A stretch of DNA of 64,000 bases. Source: Paenibacillus melissococcoides (lineage in GTDB: Bacteria; Bacillota; Bacilli; Paenibacillales; Paenibacillaceae). The notes beneath the pieces are model-generated. The model saw only the letters and a program-made list of their open reading frames with translations, did no database searches and had not been told where the DNA came from. A program made the translations under genes and the position numbers. The stretch is from contig CALYLO010000001.1 in the NCBI GenBank assembly GCA_944800085.1, positions 82,001-146,000 of the forward strand. Direction: 5' to 3'. This document shows, piece by piece, positions 47,190 through 55,064 of this stretch. Every line of letters starts with the position of its first letter. The stretch's first letter is position 1.

Positions 47190-48008
47190 GTGGTAACCCA
47201 AGCAACACCCTACTATTCTGATTTTGAAGCGAAAAAAATGATTTGTGAAATCGGCCGAAGAATGTACCTCAAAAATTTCGTGGCTGCCAACGACGGGAAT
47301 ATTACGATAAAAACCGGTCCCAACACGATCTGGGCCACGCCGACAGGAGTAAGCAAAGGGTTCATGACCCCGGACATGCTCGTCAAGCTGGATTTGGACG
47401 GGAAGGTGCTGGCCGGCAACCGGAAGCCGTCTTCCGAGATTAAGATGCATTTGCGGGTCTATGCGGAGAATCCGGACGTGCGCGCGGTCACGCACGCGCA
47501 TCCGCCGGTGGCGACCTCGTTCGCGATTGCCGGCATCGATCTCGATCAGGCCGTATCTCCGGAGGCGGTTGTCATTCTGGGAACCGTCCCGGTCGCGCCG
47601 TATGCGACGCCGGGGACGCAGCAGGTGCCGGACTCGATCGCTCCGTTCTGCAAGGATTACAATGCGGTGCTGCTGGCCAATCACGGCGCGTTGACCTGGG
47701 GCAAGGACATCATCGAAGCCTATTACCGCCTGGAGTCGCTGGAGCATTACGCGCTGATGCTGATGTACTCCGGCAAAATCATCGAGCAAGCGAATGAATT
47801 GAACTGCAGTCAAGTGTCCGACCTCATCGAGATTCGCAAGAAGATGGGCATTCAGAGCGGAGGGACGCCAACCTGCAAGCCGGAGGGGGCAGTGAAGCCG
47901 AGCCCGAGCCGCGGGGAAGCGCACCCCATGAGCGAAGCCGACAAGGAAGAAATCATCAGTCAGATTGTCGCCAGAGTCACGGAACAAGTGCTTCAGAAGC
48001 TTCAATAG
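47190..48008 (+). CDS. Class II aldolase with C-terminal BMC encapsulation peptide
   Basis: The 272-residue enzyme is of the L-fuculose/ribulose-1-phosphate aldolase family. Metal ligands are His102 and His104 (VTHAHPPVATSF) and His165 (LANHGALTWG), with catalytic acid Glu83 (SSEIKMHLR). It should split a 5-deoxyribulose- or 5-methylthioribulose-1-phosphate into DHAP and acetaldehyde or methylthioacetaldehyde. A Pro/Gly-rich linker leads to a C-terminal amphipathic helix (MSEADKEEIISQIVARVTEQ), typical of BMC cargo targeting and absent from ordinary aldolases. GTG 47190 is chosen for AGGAGGTGA upstream. It is the first gene of the BMC operon. Confidence 0.9.
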   Translation: MVTQATPYYSDFEAKKMICEIGRRMYLKNFVAANDGNITIKTGPNTIWATPTGVSKGFMTPDMLVKLDLDGKVLAGNRKPSSEIKMHLRVYAENPDVRAVTHAHPPVATSFAIAGIDLDQAVSPEAVVILGTVPVAPYATPGTQQVPDSIAPFCKDYNAVLLANHGALTWGKDIIEAYYRLESLEHYALMLMYSGKIIEQANELNCSQVSDLIEIRKKMGIQSGGTPTCKPEGAVKPSPSRGEAHPMSEADKEEIISQIVARVTEQVLQKLQ

Positions 48009-48022
48009 AAGGGGTGAACGAA

Positions 48023-49564
48023 GTGGGCATCAAGCTATCGGAATCGGATATCCAGAGCATTATTCAAGGCGTGTTGAAAAATATCGAGCAGAGCTTGCCG
48101 GGAGGCCGGGCCGGGCAGAGGGCAGCCAAGCACGCGGCCGTCGGGCATGCGGAGGCCGGGCAGGCGCGGCCGGAAGCGCAGGAGTCGGGCGGTTCGCCTG
48201 AGGAGAAGGAGAAGGGAGGCGAATGGGGCGTCTTCGCCGAGGCGGAAGCAGCCATTGATGCGGCTTCCGAGGCGCAGGCGGCCTATGTCCGGCAGTTCAA
48301 TCTGCAGGATCGGGAGCGGTTCATCGCCGCCATCCGCCGCGCGGCGCTCGAGCAGAAGGACGTATTGGCGAGCATGACCTGGAAGGAGACGAAGCTCGGC
48401 CGCTATGAAGATAAAATCGCCAAGCTGGAGCTGACCGCGACCAAGACGCCCGGTACTGAAGACTTGATTTCGAAAGCGTTTACAGGAGATGACGGACTTA
48501 CGCTGGTGAAGGAAGGCCCGTTCGGCGTCATCGGCGCCGTAACGCCGGTGACGAACCCGGTCGAGACGGTGATCAACAACGCGATCGGGATGCTGGCGGC
48601 AGGGAATGCGGTCGTCTTCAATGTGCATCCGTCCTCCAAGGCCTGCTGCGCCTACGCGGTCCAAATGATCAACCGGACGGTGCAAGAGGCGGGCGGGCCG
48701 GCAAACCTGGTCACGATGGTGAAGGAACCGACCAAGGACACGCTGGACGCGATTGCGCAATCGCCGAAGGTGCACCTGCTCGTAGGAACAGGAGGACCCG
48801 GATTGGTGAGAGCGCTGCTGCGCTCGGGCAAGAAAGCGATCGGCGCGGGCGCGGGCAATCCTCCCGTCGTTGTGGATGACACCGCCGACATCGAGCGGGC
48901 CGCCAAAGAAATTATCGCGGGCGCTTCCTTCGAGAACAACATTCTCTGCATTGCGGAGAAGGAGGTGTTCGTCGTGGACAAGGTGGCGGACGATCTGCTG
49001 TTCCACATGCTGAATCACGGCGCATACCGGCTGGACGACCGCGAGCTGGAACAGGTGATGAGCTTTGCGCTGGAAGCGAACGAGAGCGGGACCGCCAGAG
49101 GCTGCTCGCTCGATGCGAAGCGCGAATACCACACTGCGAAGGAGTGGATTGGGAAGGATGCGGCTTTGTTTTTGGAGAAGATCGGAGTCGTTCCCGGCAA
49201 GGAGGTCAAGCTGCTTATCTGCGAGGTCGACTTCGGGCATCCGTTCGTGCAGTTGGAGCAGATGATGCCGATACTGCCTATCGTGCGCGTGAGCGATCTG
49301 GAGGAGGCGATTCGCCTGGCCGTCCTGGCGGAGCACGGCAATCGGCATACGGCATTGATGCATTCCACGAATGTGGTGAATCTCGCCGCCTTCGAGCGCG
49401 CGATCGGCACGACGATCTTCGTCAAGAACGCCTCGTCGCTCGCGGGTGTCGGTTCAGGCGGAGAAGGCTTCACGACGATGACGATCGCCGGGCCGACGGG
49501 CGAAGGCTTGACATCGGCCCGCACGTTCACGCGGAAGATGCGAAGCGTTCTTGCGGAGCGCTGA
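48023..49564 (+). CDS. CoA-acylating aldehyde dehydrogenase (PduP/EutE-like) with N-terminal encapsulation peptide
   Basis: The 513-residue enzyme begins with an amphipathic helix (IKLSESDIQSIIQGVLKNIE) and an Ala/Gly/Glu-rich linker of about 45 residues, the classic PduP cargo signal. The dehydrogenase domain follows: EGPFGVIGAVTPVTNPVETV, VGTGGPGLVRALLRSGKKAI and the catalytic Cys about residue 308 in FENNILCIAEKEV. It converts the aldehyde from the aldolase, with NAD+ and CoA, to acyl-CoA inside the shell. GTG 48023 has GAAGGGG at good spacing; GTG 48014 is possible. Confidence 0.92.
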   Translation: MGIKLSESDIQSIIQGVLKNIEQSLPGGRAGQRAAKHAAVGHAEAGQARPEAQESGGSPEEKEKGGEWGVFAEAEAAIDAASEAQAAYVRQFNLQDRERFIAAIRRAALEQKDVLASMTWKETKLGRYEDKIAKLELTATKTPGTEDLISKAFTGDDGLTLVKEGPFGVIGAVTPVTNPVETVINNAIGMLAAGNAVVFNVHPSSKACCAYAVQMINRTVQEAGGPANLVTMVKEPTKDTLDAIAQSPKVHLLVGTGGPGLVRALLRSGKKAIGAGAGNPPVVVDDTADIERAAKEIIAGASFENNILCIAEKEVFVVDKVADDLLFHMLNHGAYRLDDRELEQVMSFALEANESGTARGCSLDAKREYHTAKEWIGKDAALFLEKIGVVPGKEVKLLICEVDFGHPFVQLEQMMPILPIVRVSDLEEAIRLAVLAEHGNRHTALMHSTNVVNLAAFERAIGTTIFVKNASSLAGVGSGGEGFTTMTIAGPTGEGLTSARTFTRKMRSVLAER

Positions 49565-49615
49565 ACCTGAACACCTCAATTCGGGAACAATCCCGGGCAA
49601 GAGAGGGAGATGACG

Positions 49616-49942
49616 ATGGCAGACGGCAAAGCATTGGGATTCGTGGAGGTTCAAGGCTACAGCGTGGCCCTGGCGGTGATGGACAAAGCCTGCAAGACGG
49701 CTGACGTGCATATTCTAGGAATTGACGCGAATAACCCGCCGGAGAACATGGAGACGTCGATCCCGCTGATGGTTCAGGTGAAATTCAGCGGCACGGTCAG
49801 CCATGTGCAGACAGCGCTCGGGGCGGCACGGGAAGAGGCCTTGACGTACTTGCGCGAGGATCAAGTGATTACGAAATGCATTACGTCAGGCAGCCCTGGC
49901 ATCGCCTCCTTGCTGAAGCAGGGCAAAGTAGCGGTGAGATAG
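49616..49942 (+). CDS. BMC-domain shell protein with loop insertion
   Basis: The 108-residue protein has a single BMC (Pfam 00936-type) fold: ALGFVEVQGYSVALAVMDKA, VQVKFSGTVSHVQTALGAAR and an insertion NNPPENMETSIP after the second strand. It ends VITKCITSGSPGIASLLKQG. It is more divergent than the later shell genes and may form a specialised hexamer or pore. ATG 49616 is preceded by GAGGGAG. Confidence 0.88.
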   Translation: MADGKALGFVEVQGYSVALAVMDKACKTADVHILGIDANNPPENMETSIPLMVQVKFSGTVSHVQTALGAAREEALTYLREDQVITKCITSGSPGIASLLKQGKVAVR

Positions 49943-50018
49943 ACGGGAAGCCGGCGTCCATGTCCGGCCATGGACAGGAACAGGCTCGGGCTTCCCGGCA
50001 TGAAGGGGAGGGGGCGGC

Positions 50019-50324
50019 ATGAAGCGCGAAGGGAAGCAATCTCTTGGCATGATAGAAACGATAGGCATCACCCCGGCTATCCGCGCGGCGGACATGATGA
50101 TGAAATGCGCTTATATTACCGTATTGAGCATGGAAAAATCGGGAGCGGGCATCGTGACGGTGCTCATTCAGGGCAAGCTGGATTCCGTTCAGGCCGCACT
50201 CGAGATCGGCGCGCTGGAAGCGCAGAATACGGGGGAGCTTGTCGCCGTCCATGTCATCAACAATCCGGATGACGGGCTCGCCGAGCTGCTGCCGCGCACT
50301 GAAACGGAGGGAAGCCGACAATGA
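50019..50324 (+). CDS. BMC-H shell protein
   Basis: The 101-residue hexamer-forming protein has SLGMIETIGITPAIRAADMM, AYITVLSMEKSGAGIVTVLI (pore loop KSGAG) and LDSVQAALEIGALEAQNTGE followed by AVHVINNPDDGL. The pore residues differ from the KIGSG of the later paralogues, so the pore may pass a different metabolite. GAGGGGGC precedes the ATG. It overlaps the next gene by ATGA. Confidence 0.92.
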   Translation: MKREGKQSLGMIETIGITPAIRAADMMMKCAYITVLSMEKSGAGIVTVLIQGKLDSVQAALEIGALEAQNTGELVAVHVINNPDDGLAELLPRTETEGSRQ

Positions 50325-50923
50325 CATACGATGCGATTGGCGTAATCGAGGCCCGCTATTTCGCGACGGCGCTGGAGATGACCGATGCGATGAGCAAGGC
50401 GGCCCAGGTGGAATGGCTCGCCAGCGAGAAGGCCTTGGGCGGCAGGCTGGTGACGATCATCATCGGCGGCGATGTCGCCAACGTGAAGGCGGCGGTGGAA
50501 GCGGCCAAGGCGGTCTGCGCTGGCAAAGCGGTCAATCCGCTCGCTCATGCGGCGGTCATCCTGAATCCTCATGCGGAGATCATGAAGTTCGTTATGTCTG
50601 CGAAGGCGGGGAAAGAAGAGTGTGCCGGGTCTGCGGGAGCGGCGGTTGCTGCGGCATGGGACGCAGCCAAGGCAGCAGCGGAAACGGCCTTAGACGCAGG
50701 CAAGGCATCATCTTCGGAGCAGGCCGTCAGCGAACCGAAGGCAAAGCCGGATCCGGCTGCCGATGCGGAGGCCAGGCCGGCTGCACGAGCCGGAACGAAG
50801 ACCCCGTCAACGCGGAAAGCTTCCCGGCCGGCCGCGGTGGAGAAGAATAAGATGAAGGAGGAGCAACGAGATGAACCAAGCATTGGCGATTGTGGAGACG
50901 AGAGGCTTGACGGCGGCGATTGA
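50321..50923 (+). CDS. BMC-H shell protein with long Ala/Lys-rich tail
   Basis: The 200-residue protein has an N-terminal BMC domain of about 95 residues ([58 protein letters not shown]). A low-complexity tail rich in Ala, Lys, Glu and Pro follows. The final part overlaps the next gene by 53 bases and reads through its ribosome-binding site, so the original stop may have been lost. Tailed BMC-H proteins such as EutK or PduK types are thought to bind cargo or nucleic acid. Confidence 0.88.
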   Translation: MTYDAIGVIEARYFATALEMTDAMSKAAQVEWLASEKALGGRLVTIIIGGDVANVKAAVEAAKAVCAGKAVNPLAHAAVILNPHAEIMKFVMSAKAGKEECAGSAGAAVAAAWDAAKAAAETALDAGKASSSEQAVSEPKAKPDPAADAEARPAARAGTKTPSTRKASRPAAVEKNKMKEEQRDEPSIGDCGDERLDGGD

Positions 50924-51146
50924 AGCGGCGGATGCGATGCTGAAGGCGGCGAATGTGGAGATTGCGGGCACGGAGAAAATCGGTTCCGGACTCGTGTCGG
51001 TTATGGTTCAAGGCGATGTCGGCGCAGTCAAGGCCGCTGCGGAGGTCGGAGCCGAGGCGGCGCAGCGCGTGGGCGAATTGGTAGCCGTTCATGTCATCCC
51101 GCGTCCGCATGGCGATGTGGCGAAGCTGATTGCCGCAGGGAAGTAA
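50871..51146 (+). CDS. BMC-H shell protein (PduA/EutM-like), copy 1
   Basis: The 91-residue canonical BMC-H protein has [40 protein letters not shown] (pore loop KIGSG), [20 protein letters not shown] and [15 protein letters not shown]. It forms the flat hexagonal tiles of the shell facets. AAGGAGGAGC precedes the ATG. It is about 85% identical by eye to the next gene, which indicates tandem duplication. Confidence 0.95.
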   Translation: MNQALAIVETRGLTAAIEAADAMLKAANVEIAGTEKIGSGLVSVMVQGDVGAVKAAAEVGAEAAQRVGELVAVHVIPRPHGDVAKLIAAGK

Positions 51147-51204
51147 GACGGGCAAGGCCGGAGTCATTGAACTTCATTTTCATATCCACAAGGAGGCTAT
51201 CCAA

Positions 51205-51480
51205 ATGAACGAATCATTGGGAATTATCGAGACGAGAGGCTTGACGGCGGCGATCGAGGCGGCGGATGCGATGCTGAAGGCGGCGAATGTGGAGATTGTG
51301 GGCACGGAGAAAATCGGTTCCGGACTGGTGACGGTCATCGTACGCGGCGATGTCGGCGCGGTCAAGGCCGCGACCGAGGTTGGCGCGGAAGCCGTGCAGC
51401 GGTTGGGCGAGCTGGTGGCGGCGCATGTGATTCCTCGTCCGCACAGCGATGTGCTGAAAATTCTCCCTTCCCTGAAATAA
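51205..51480 (+). CDS. BMC-H shell protein (PduA/EutM-like), copy 2
   Basis: The 91-residue paralogue of the preceding gene has [40 protein letters not shown] and [18 protein letters not shown]. The differences are concentrated at the C-terminus and around VTVIVRG. CAAGGAGGCT precedes ATG 51205. Two near-identical facet proteins may mix in one shell. Confidence 0.95.
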   Translation: MNESLGIIETRGLTAAIEAADAMLKAANVEIVGTEKIGSGLVTVIVRGDVGAVKAATEVGAEAVQRLGELVAAHVIPRPHSDVLKILPSLK

Positions 51481-51542
51481 GCGGGATAACGGTCATTGGG
51501 ACAATCCATTCATGCTGCAAGAAGAAGGCTGGGCAGGAAGGA

Positions 51543-51640
51543 AGCCTCAGGAATGGGGCGAGACAAGCGGCTTGGCGGCGGCAATCGAACCCGGCCGATG
51601 CGATGCGGGAAGCCGGAGCGGAAGCGCGCAGAGCGCAGGA
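51543..51640 (+). pseudogene. Remnant of a third tandem BMC-H gene
   Basis: GETSGLAAAIE in one frame and ADAM in the next match the start [16 protein letters not shown] of the two upstream shell genes, with one frameshift and then unrelated sequence. It lies in the same position relative to the array and is probably a decayed third duplicate. Confidence 0.55.
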
Positions 51641-51719
51641 GAATTCGCGGTTGAGCAGTCATCCCGCGTCTGCCGAGAGCCTGCATCCTGCCTGGCAAGC
51701 CATCATGGCGGTGATAAAT

Positions 51720-52385
51720 ATGACGGAACAGGTTAATAAGGAACTGACGGATTATATTACGCAGTTGGTGATGGAAGAACTGGAACGCTGCGGCTTGGCT
51801 CCTGCCCGTGAGCCGCTCCGCTTCGTGCCTGTCGGCGTCTCTGCGCGTCATGTGCATCTGTCGCAAGCGGATATGGAGCTGCTGTTCGGCCCGGGCAAGA
51901 CGCTGACCAAGTTCAAGGATATTTCTCAGCCCGGCCAATTCGCGGCGAACGAGAAAGTCACGGTTGTCGGCCCGAAGGGAACGATGGAGAACGTCCGCAT
52001 TCTCGGGCCGTTCCGCAAGCATACGCAGGTGGAGATTGCGGCCAGCGAGGCGCGCAAGCTGGGCCTTCAACCGCCCGTTCGCGAGTCGGGCCGGATCCAA
52101 GGCTCACCGGGCGTGCAGCTCGTCGGTCCGCACGGCGCCGTGACGCTGGCGCAAGGGTGCATCATCGCCGAGCGCCATATTCATATGACGCCTGCCGATG
52201 CCCGTGCGTATGGCGTGCGGCATGGGCAGAAGGTGCAGGTGAAGGTGCCGGGCGACAAAGGCGGCACCATGGATCGCGTATCGATCAAGGTGCGGGAGGA
52301 TTACGCGCTGGAAATGCACATCGATACGGATGATTCCAATGCCTTCGGCATCAAGCAGGGAGACGCGTTGGAAATATTGCGGTGA
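51720..52385 (+). CDS. pduL: Phosphate acyltransferase PduL with N-terminal encapsulation peptide
   Basis: The 221-residue enzyme has two PduL beta-barrel domains with the metal-binding His motifs VSARHVHLSQADMELLFG and IAERHIHMTPADARAYG. The end reads DDSNAFGIKQGDALEI. PduL exchanges acyl-CoA and phosphate for acyl-phosphate and CoA, recycling CoA inside the shell. The first 22 residues (EQVNKELTDYITQLVMEELE) form an amphipathic helix, as in encapsulated PduL. ATG 51720 is chosen for GGCGGTGAT upstream. The stop overlaps the next gene. Confidence 0.94.
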   Translation: MTEQVNKELTDYITQLVMEELERCGLAPAREPLRFVPVGVSARHVHLSQADMELLFGPGKTLTKFKDISQPGQFAANEKVTVVGPKGTMENVRILGPFRKHTQVEIAASEARKLGLQPPVRESGRIQGSPGVQLVGPHGAVTLAQGCIIAERHIHMTPADARAYGVRHGQKVQVKVPGDKGGTMDRVSIKVREDYALEMHIDTDDSNAFGIKQGDALEILR

Positions 52386-52396
52386 AAGCGAGGCTT

Positions 52397-52681
52397 ATGG
52401 CGATGAAGATGGGCAAAGTGGTGGGCAATATGATTTCCTCCCGCAAATATGACGGGCTTCAGGGCTACAAGCTTCTCCTCATTGAATTATGCTATACCGA
52501 GCCGAAGGCGTATATCGTCGCGGCCGACACCATCGGAGCCGGTCTCGATCAACTCGTGCTGGTGGCAGAAGGCAGCAATATTCAGCAGGCGCTCACGAAG
52601 CCGGCGCCGATCGACGCGCTTGTCGTCGGCATTATCGACAGCGAACCCGCGCTTCCCGCCGCTGCCCCGCCTTCCGAGTGA
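52397..52681 (+). CDS. BMC-P vertex protein (EutN/CcmL family)
   Basis: The protein has the pentamer-forming EutN/CcmL fold: MKMGKVVGNMISSRKYDGLQ, YKLLLIELCYTEPKAYIVAA, DTIGAGLDQLVLVAEGSNIQ and PIDALVVGIID. It caps the vertices of the icosahedral shell. Several in-frame starts are close together (GTG 52382, ATG 52397, ATG 52403); AGCGAGG favours 52397 or 52403. It is the only BMC-P gene in the locus, and no tandem-domain BMC-T gene is present. Confidence 0.92.
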   Translation: MAMKMGKVVGNMISSRKYDGLQGYKLLLIELCYTEPKAYIVAADTIGAGLDQLVLVAEGSNIQQALTKPAPIDALVVGIIDSEPALPAAAPPSE

Positions 52682-52693
52682 GGAGGAATTCCG

Positions 52694-52879
52694 ATGAATG
52701 AACCGAAGGTACTGGCGGATCGGCAATCCGGCGGCCCATCGCCCGGCGTTCAAGGTGAACGCGGAAGGCGGGCGCTTGCGAACTATATCGGATTGGCGTT
52801 CCAAGGGGGGAGAAGCGCGGATGAGGCGCTGCAGCGGGCCGAAACGCGCATTATCGCCATGCAGCAAGGAGGAGGCTGA
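52694..52879 (+). CDS. Small 61-residue protein of the BMC operon
   Basis: ATG 52694 follows a perfect GAGGAGGAATTCCG ribosome-binding site. The product starts MNEPKVLADRQSGGPSPGVQ and ends with a helix (SADEALQRAETRIIAMQQGG). The frame one base along is also open and runs into the next gene, but has no separate site. No family is recognised. Its place among shell and core genes suggests a BMC accessory, or a truncated remnant of one. Confidence 0.5.
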   Translation: MNEPKVLADRQSGGPSPGVQGERGRRALANYIGLAFQGGRSADEALQRAETRIIAMQQGGG

Positions 52880-52883
52880 TCCT

Positions 52884-54215
52884 ATGAAAATCATCATTAT
52901 CGGCGGAGTCGCGGCAGGCATGTCCGCCGCATCCAAGGTGAAGCGGACCTCTCCGGAGGCGGAGGTCGTCGTATACGAGAAGGGGAGCTTTCTCTCTTAC
53001 GGCGCCTGCGGCTTGCCATATTATGTGTCGGGCGCGAACGACGATTACCGGAACATGATCGCGCGCACCCGCGAGCAGTTCGAGCAAGCGGGCATTCAGA
53101 CCCGCCTGCGGCATGAAGTCCTGAAGATTGTTCCCGAATCGAAGCGGATTATGGTGAAGGATCTGGACAAGAACAAGGTGTTCCTCGACCATTACGACAA
53201 GCTGATGATCGCGACCGGGACCGTTCCGATCGTGCCGCCTCTGCCGGGCAAGGACGTGCCGGGGGTGCATCTGCTGAAGACGCTGGAAGACGGCATCGCG
53301 CTGAAGGAGAAGGTCGCTTCGCCCGACGTGCGGGACGTGGTCATCGTAGGCGGCGGCTATATCGGCATCGAGGTGGCCGAGGCGATGGTCGAGCTCGGCA
53401 AGCGCGTCCGGGTCGTCGAGCTGGGCGATCGCATCCTGAAGACATTCGACCCGGAGATTACCGGAATCGCTTCCCGGGAATTGGCGGACAAAGGCGTCAG
53501 CCTGAACACCGGGGAGCGGGTCGAGGCGATTGACGGAACGGAGCGGGTGACCGGCATACGGACGGACAAGGGCGTCTATCCGGCGGATATGGTCATCTTG
53601 TCGGCGGGAGTCAAGCCGGCGACCGGCTTCGTGAAGGGGACGGGAATAAGATTGGCCCGCAACGGCGCCATTATTATCGATCGCGAGATGAGAACAAGCG
53701 TGGAGGACATCTATGCGGCGGGGGACTGCGCCGAAGTATACAGCCGCGTCATGGAGGAGAACACGTATATTCCCCTCGGCACGACGGCCAACAAGTGCGG
53801 GCGGCTTGCAGGCTTGAATCTGCTGGGCAAGCATGAGAAATTCATCGGCACGCTGGGCAGCGCCGCGATCAAAGTGCTGGGCCTTGAGCTCGGCCGCACC
53901 GGCCTGTCGGAAGAGGACGCGAAGCGGCTGGCCATCGATTATGGAACGGTATGGGTCAGCGCCGCCGATCATCCGAAGTATTATCCCGACCCGACGCCGA
54001 TTCATTTGAAGCTCATCTATGAGAAAAAATCCGGCGTTCTGCTGGGCGCGCAGGGCATCGGGGAGAAAGGGGTCGTGCTCCGCATCGACATTTTGGCGGT
54101 CGCGATTCATAACCGCATGACGGCGGCGGAGATGGGCATGGTCGATCTCTGTTACGCGCCGCCGTTCGCCGGCGTCTGGGATGCCGTTCATATCGCATGC
54201 AATGCTATCAAATAG
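52884..54215 (+). CDS. FAD-dependent pyridine nucleotide-disulfide oxidoreductase (CoA-disulfide reductase / NADH oxidase-like)
   Basis: The 443-residue flavoenzyme has MKIIIIGGVAAGMSAASKVK (FAD site), LSYGACGLPYYVSG with the single redox Cys, DVVIVGGGYIGIEVAEAMVE (NAD(P)H site), IYAAGDCAEVYSRVM and the dimerisation domain. Relatives reduce CoA disulfide, reduce polysulfide or oxidise NADH with oxygen. In this operon it could regenerate NAD+ for the aldehyde dehydrogenase or keep CoA reduced. AGGAGGAGG precedes the ATG. No targeting helix is seen. Confidence 0.9.
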   Translation: MKIIIIGGVAAGMSAASKVKRTSPEAEVVVYEKGSFLSYGACGLPYYVSGANDDYRNMIARTREQFEQAGIQTRLRHEVLKIVPESKRIMVKDLDKNKVFLDHYDKLMIATGTVPIVPPLPGKDVPGVHLLKTLEDGIALKEKVASPDVRDVVIVGGGYIGIEVAEAMVELGKRVRVVELGDRILKTFDPEITGIASRELADKGVSLNTGERVEAIDGTERVTGIRTDKGVYPADMVILSAGVKPATGFVKGTGIRLARNGAIIIDREMRTSVEDIYAAGDCAEVYSRVMEENTYIPLGTTANKCGRLAGLNLLGKHEKFIGTLGSAAIKVLGLELGRTGLSEEDAKRLAIDYGTVWVSAADHPKYYPDPTPIHLKLIYEKKSGVLLGAQGIGEKGVVLRIDILAVAIHNRMTAAEMGMVDLCYAPPFAGVWDAVHIACNAIK

Positions 54216-54227
54216 GTGGTGGACCGA

Positions 54228-55064
54228 ATGAGTCGAAAAATAATTTCCCTCCAGGAAGCTGCCGCGCTGGTGCGCGACGGCGACATCCTCGCTCTCGGCG
54301 GCAATGTGCTCCACCGCGCGCCGATGGCGATGGTGCGGGAGCTGGTGAGACAGCGGAAGCGCCGGCTGCGGCTGGTGAAGACGGCGGGGGCGCATGATAT
54401 CGATCTGCTGTGCGCGGCAGGCTGCGTGAATTCGGTCGATGCGGGCTTCGTCAGCTACGAGACCGAATACGGACTCGCGATGCATTACCGCACAGCGGTG
54501 GAGCGAGGCGAGGTGCAGGGGCATGAGCATGCGTGCTATACGGTCATTTGCGCCTTGCGGGCGGCGGCCGCGGGCGCTCCGTTCATGCCGGTGGCCGGCT
54601 TGAAGGCGGGGGATCTGATCGCCGCCAACGATTATTTCGAGGTCATCCCGAATCCGTTCGGAGATGAGCCTGTCACGGTGGTCCGCTCGATCGTGCCTGA
54701 CGTGGCCGTGCTGCATGTGCAGGAGTGCGACGAGGACGGCAACGCCGTCATTCTCGGCCCGAAGTTCGAGGATGCGCTCATGAGCCGCGCCGCCAAGCGG
54801 GTCATCCTGACGGCCGAGAAGATCGTGCCGAAGAGCAAGATGCGAATGCGCCCCGACAGCGTCGATATTCCTCACTTCCTCGTCGAGGCCGTCGTTCACG
54901 CTCCGCGCGGCGCGGCGCCATGCTCCTGCGATAAGAGCTATGAGCCGGACTTCAAAATGCTGGAGCGGTTCGTGAAGATGAAGACGGCGGCAGAGATTGA
55001 GGCGTATGTGCAGGCTTATGACAGCAAGGATCGAAGCGGGATGAAGGCAGGTGGCCAGTGGTGA
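54228..55064 (+). CDS. CoA-transferase subunit A (glutaconate CoA-transferase type)
   Basis: The 278-residue protein of family I CoA-transferases has LVRDGDILALGGNVLHRAPM, VKTAGAHDIDLLCAAGCVNS, PFMPVAGLKAGDLIAAND and AVLHVQECDEDGNAVILGP. It pairs with the next gene, whose start overlaps its stop by GTGA. In the BMC context it may move CoA between the pathway acyl group and an acid such as acetate. PduL could do part of this job, so its role may be handling the sulfur-containing acyl group. GTGGTGG precedes the ATG; GTG 54216 is possible. Confidence 0.85.
   Translation: MSRKIISLQEAAALVRDGDILALGGNVLHRAPMAMVRELVRQRKRRLRLVKTAGAHDIDLLCAAGCVNSVDAGFVSYETEYGLAMHYRTAVERGEVQGHEHACYTVICALRAAAAGAPFMPVAGLKAGDLIAANDYFEVIPNPFGDEPVTVVRSIVPDVAVLHVQECDEDGNAVILGPKFEDALMSRAAKRVILTAEKIVPKSKMRMRPDSVDIPHFLVEAVVHAPRGAAPCSCDKSYEPDFKMLERFVKMKTAAEIEAYVQAYDSKDRSGMKAGGQW

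Noticed and set aside
52698..52883. N-terminal extension of the flavoenzyme by 62 residues
   Set aside because: The FAD motif normally starts at the first residues, and ATG 52884 has its own AGGAGGAGG site; the upstream frame overlaps the 61-residue gene.
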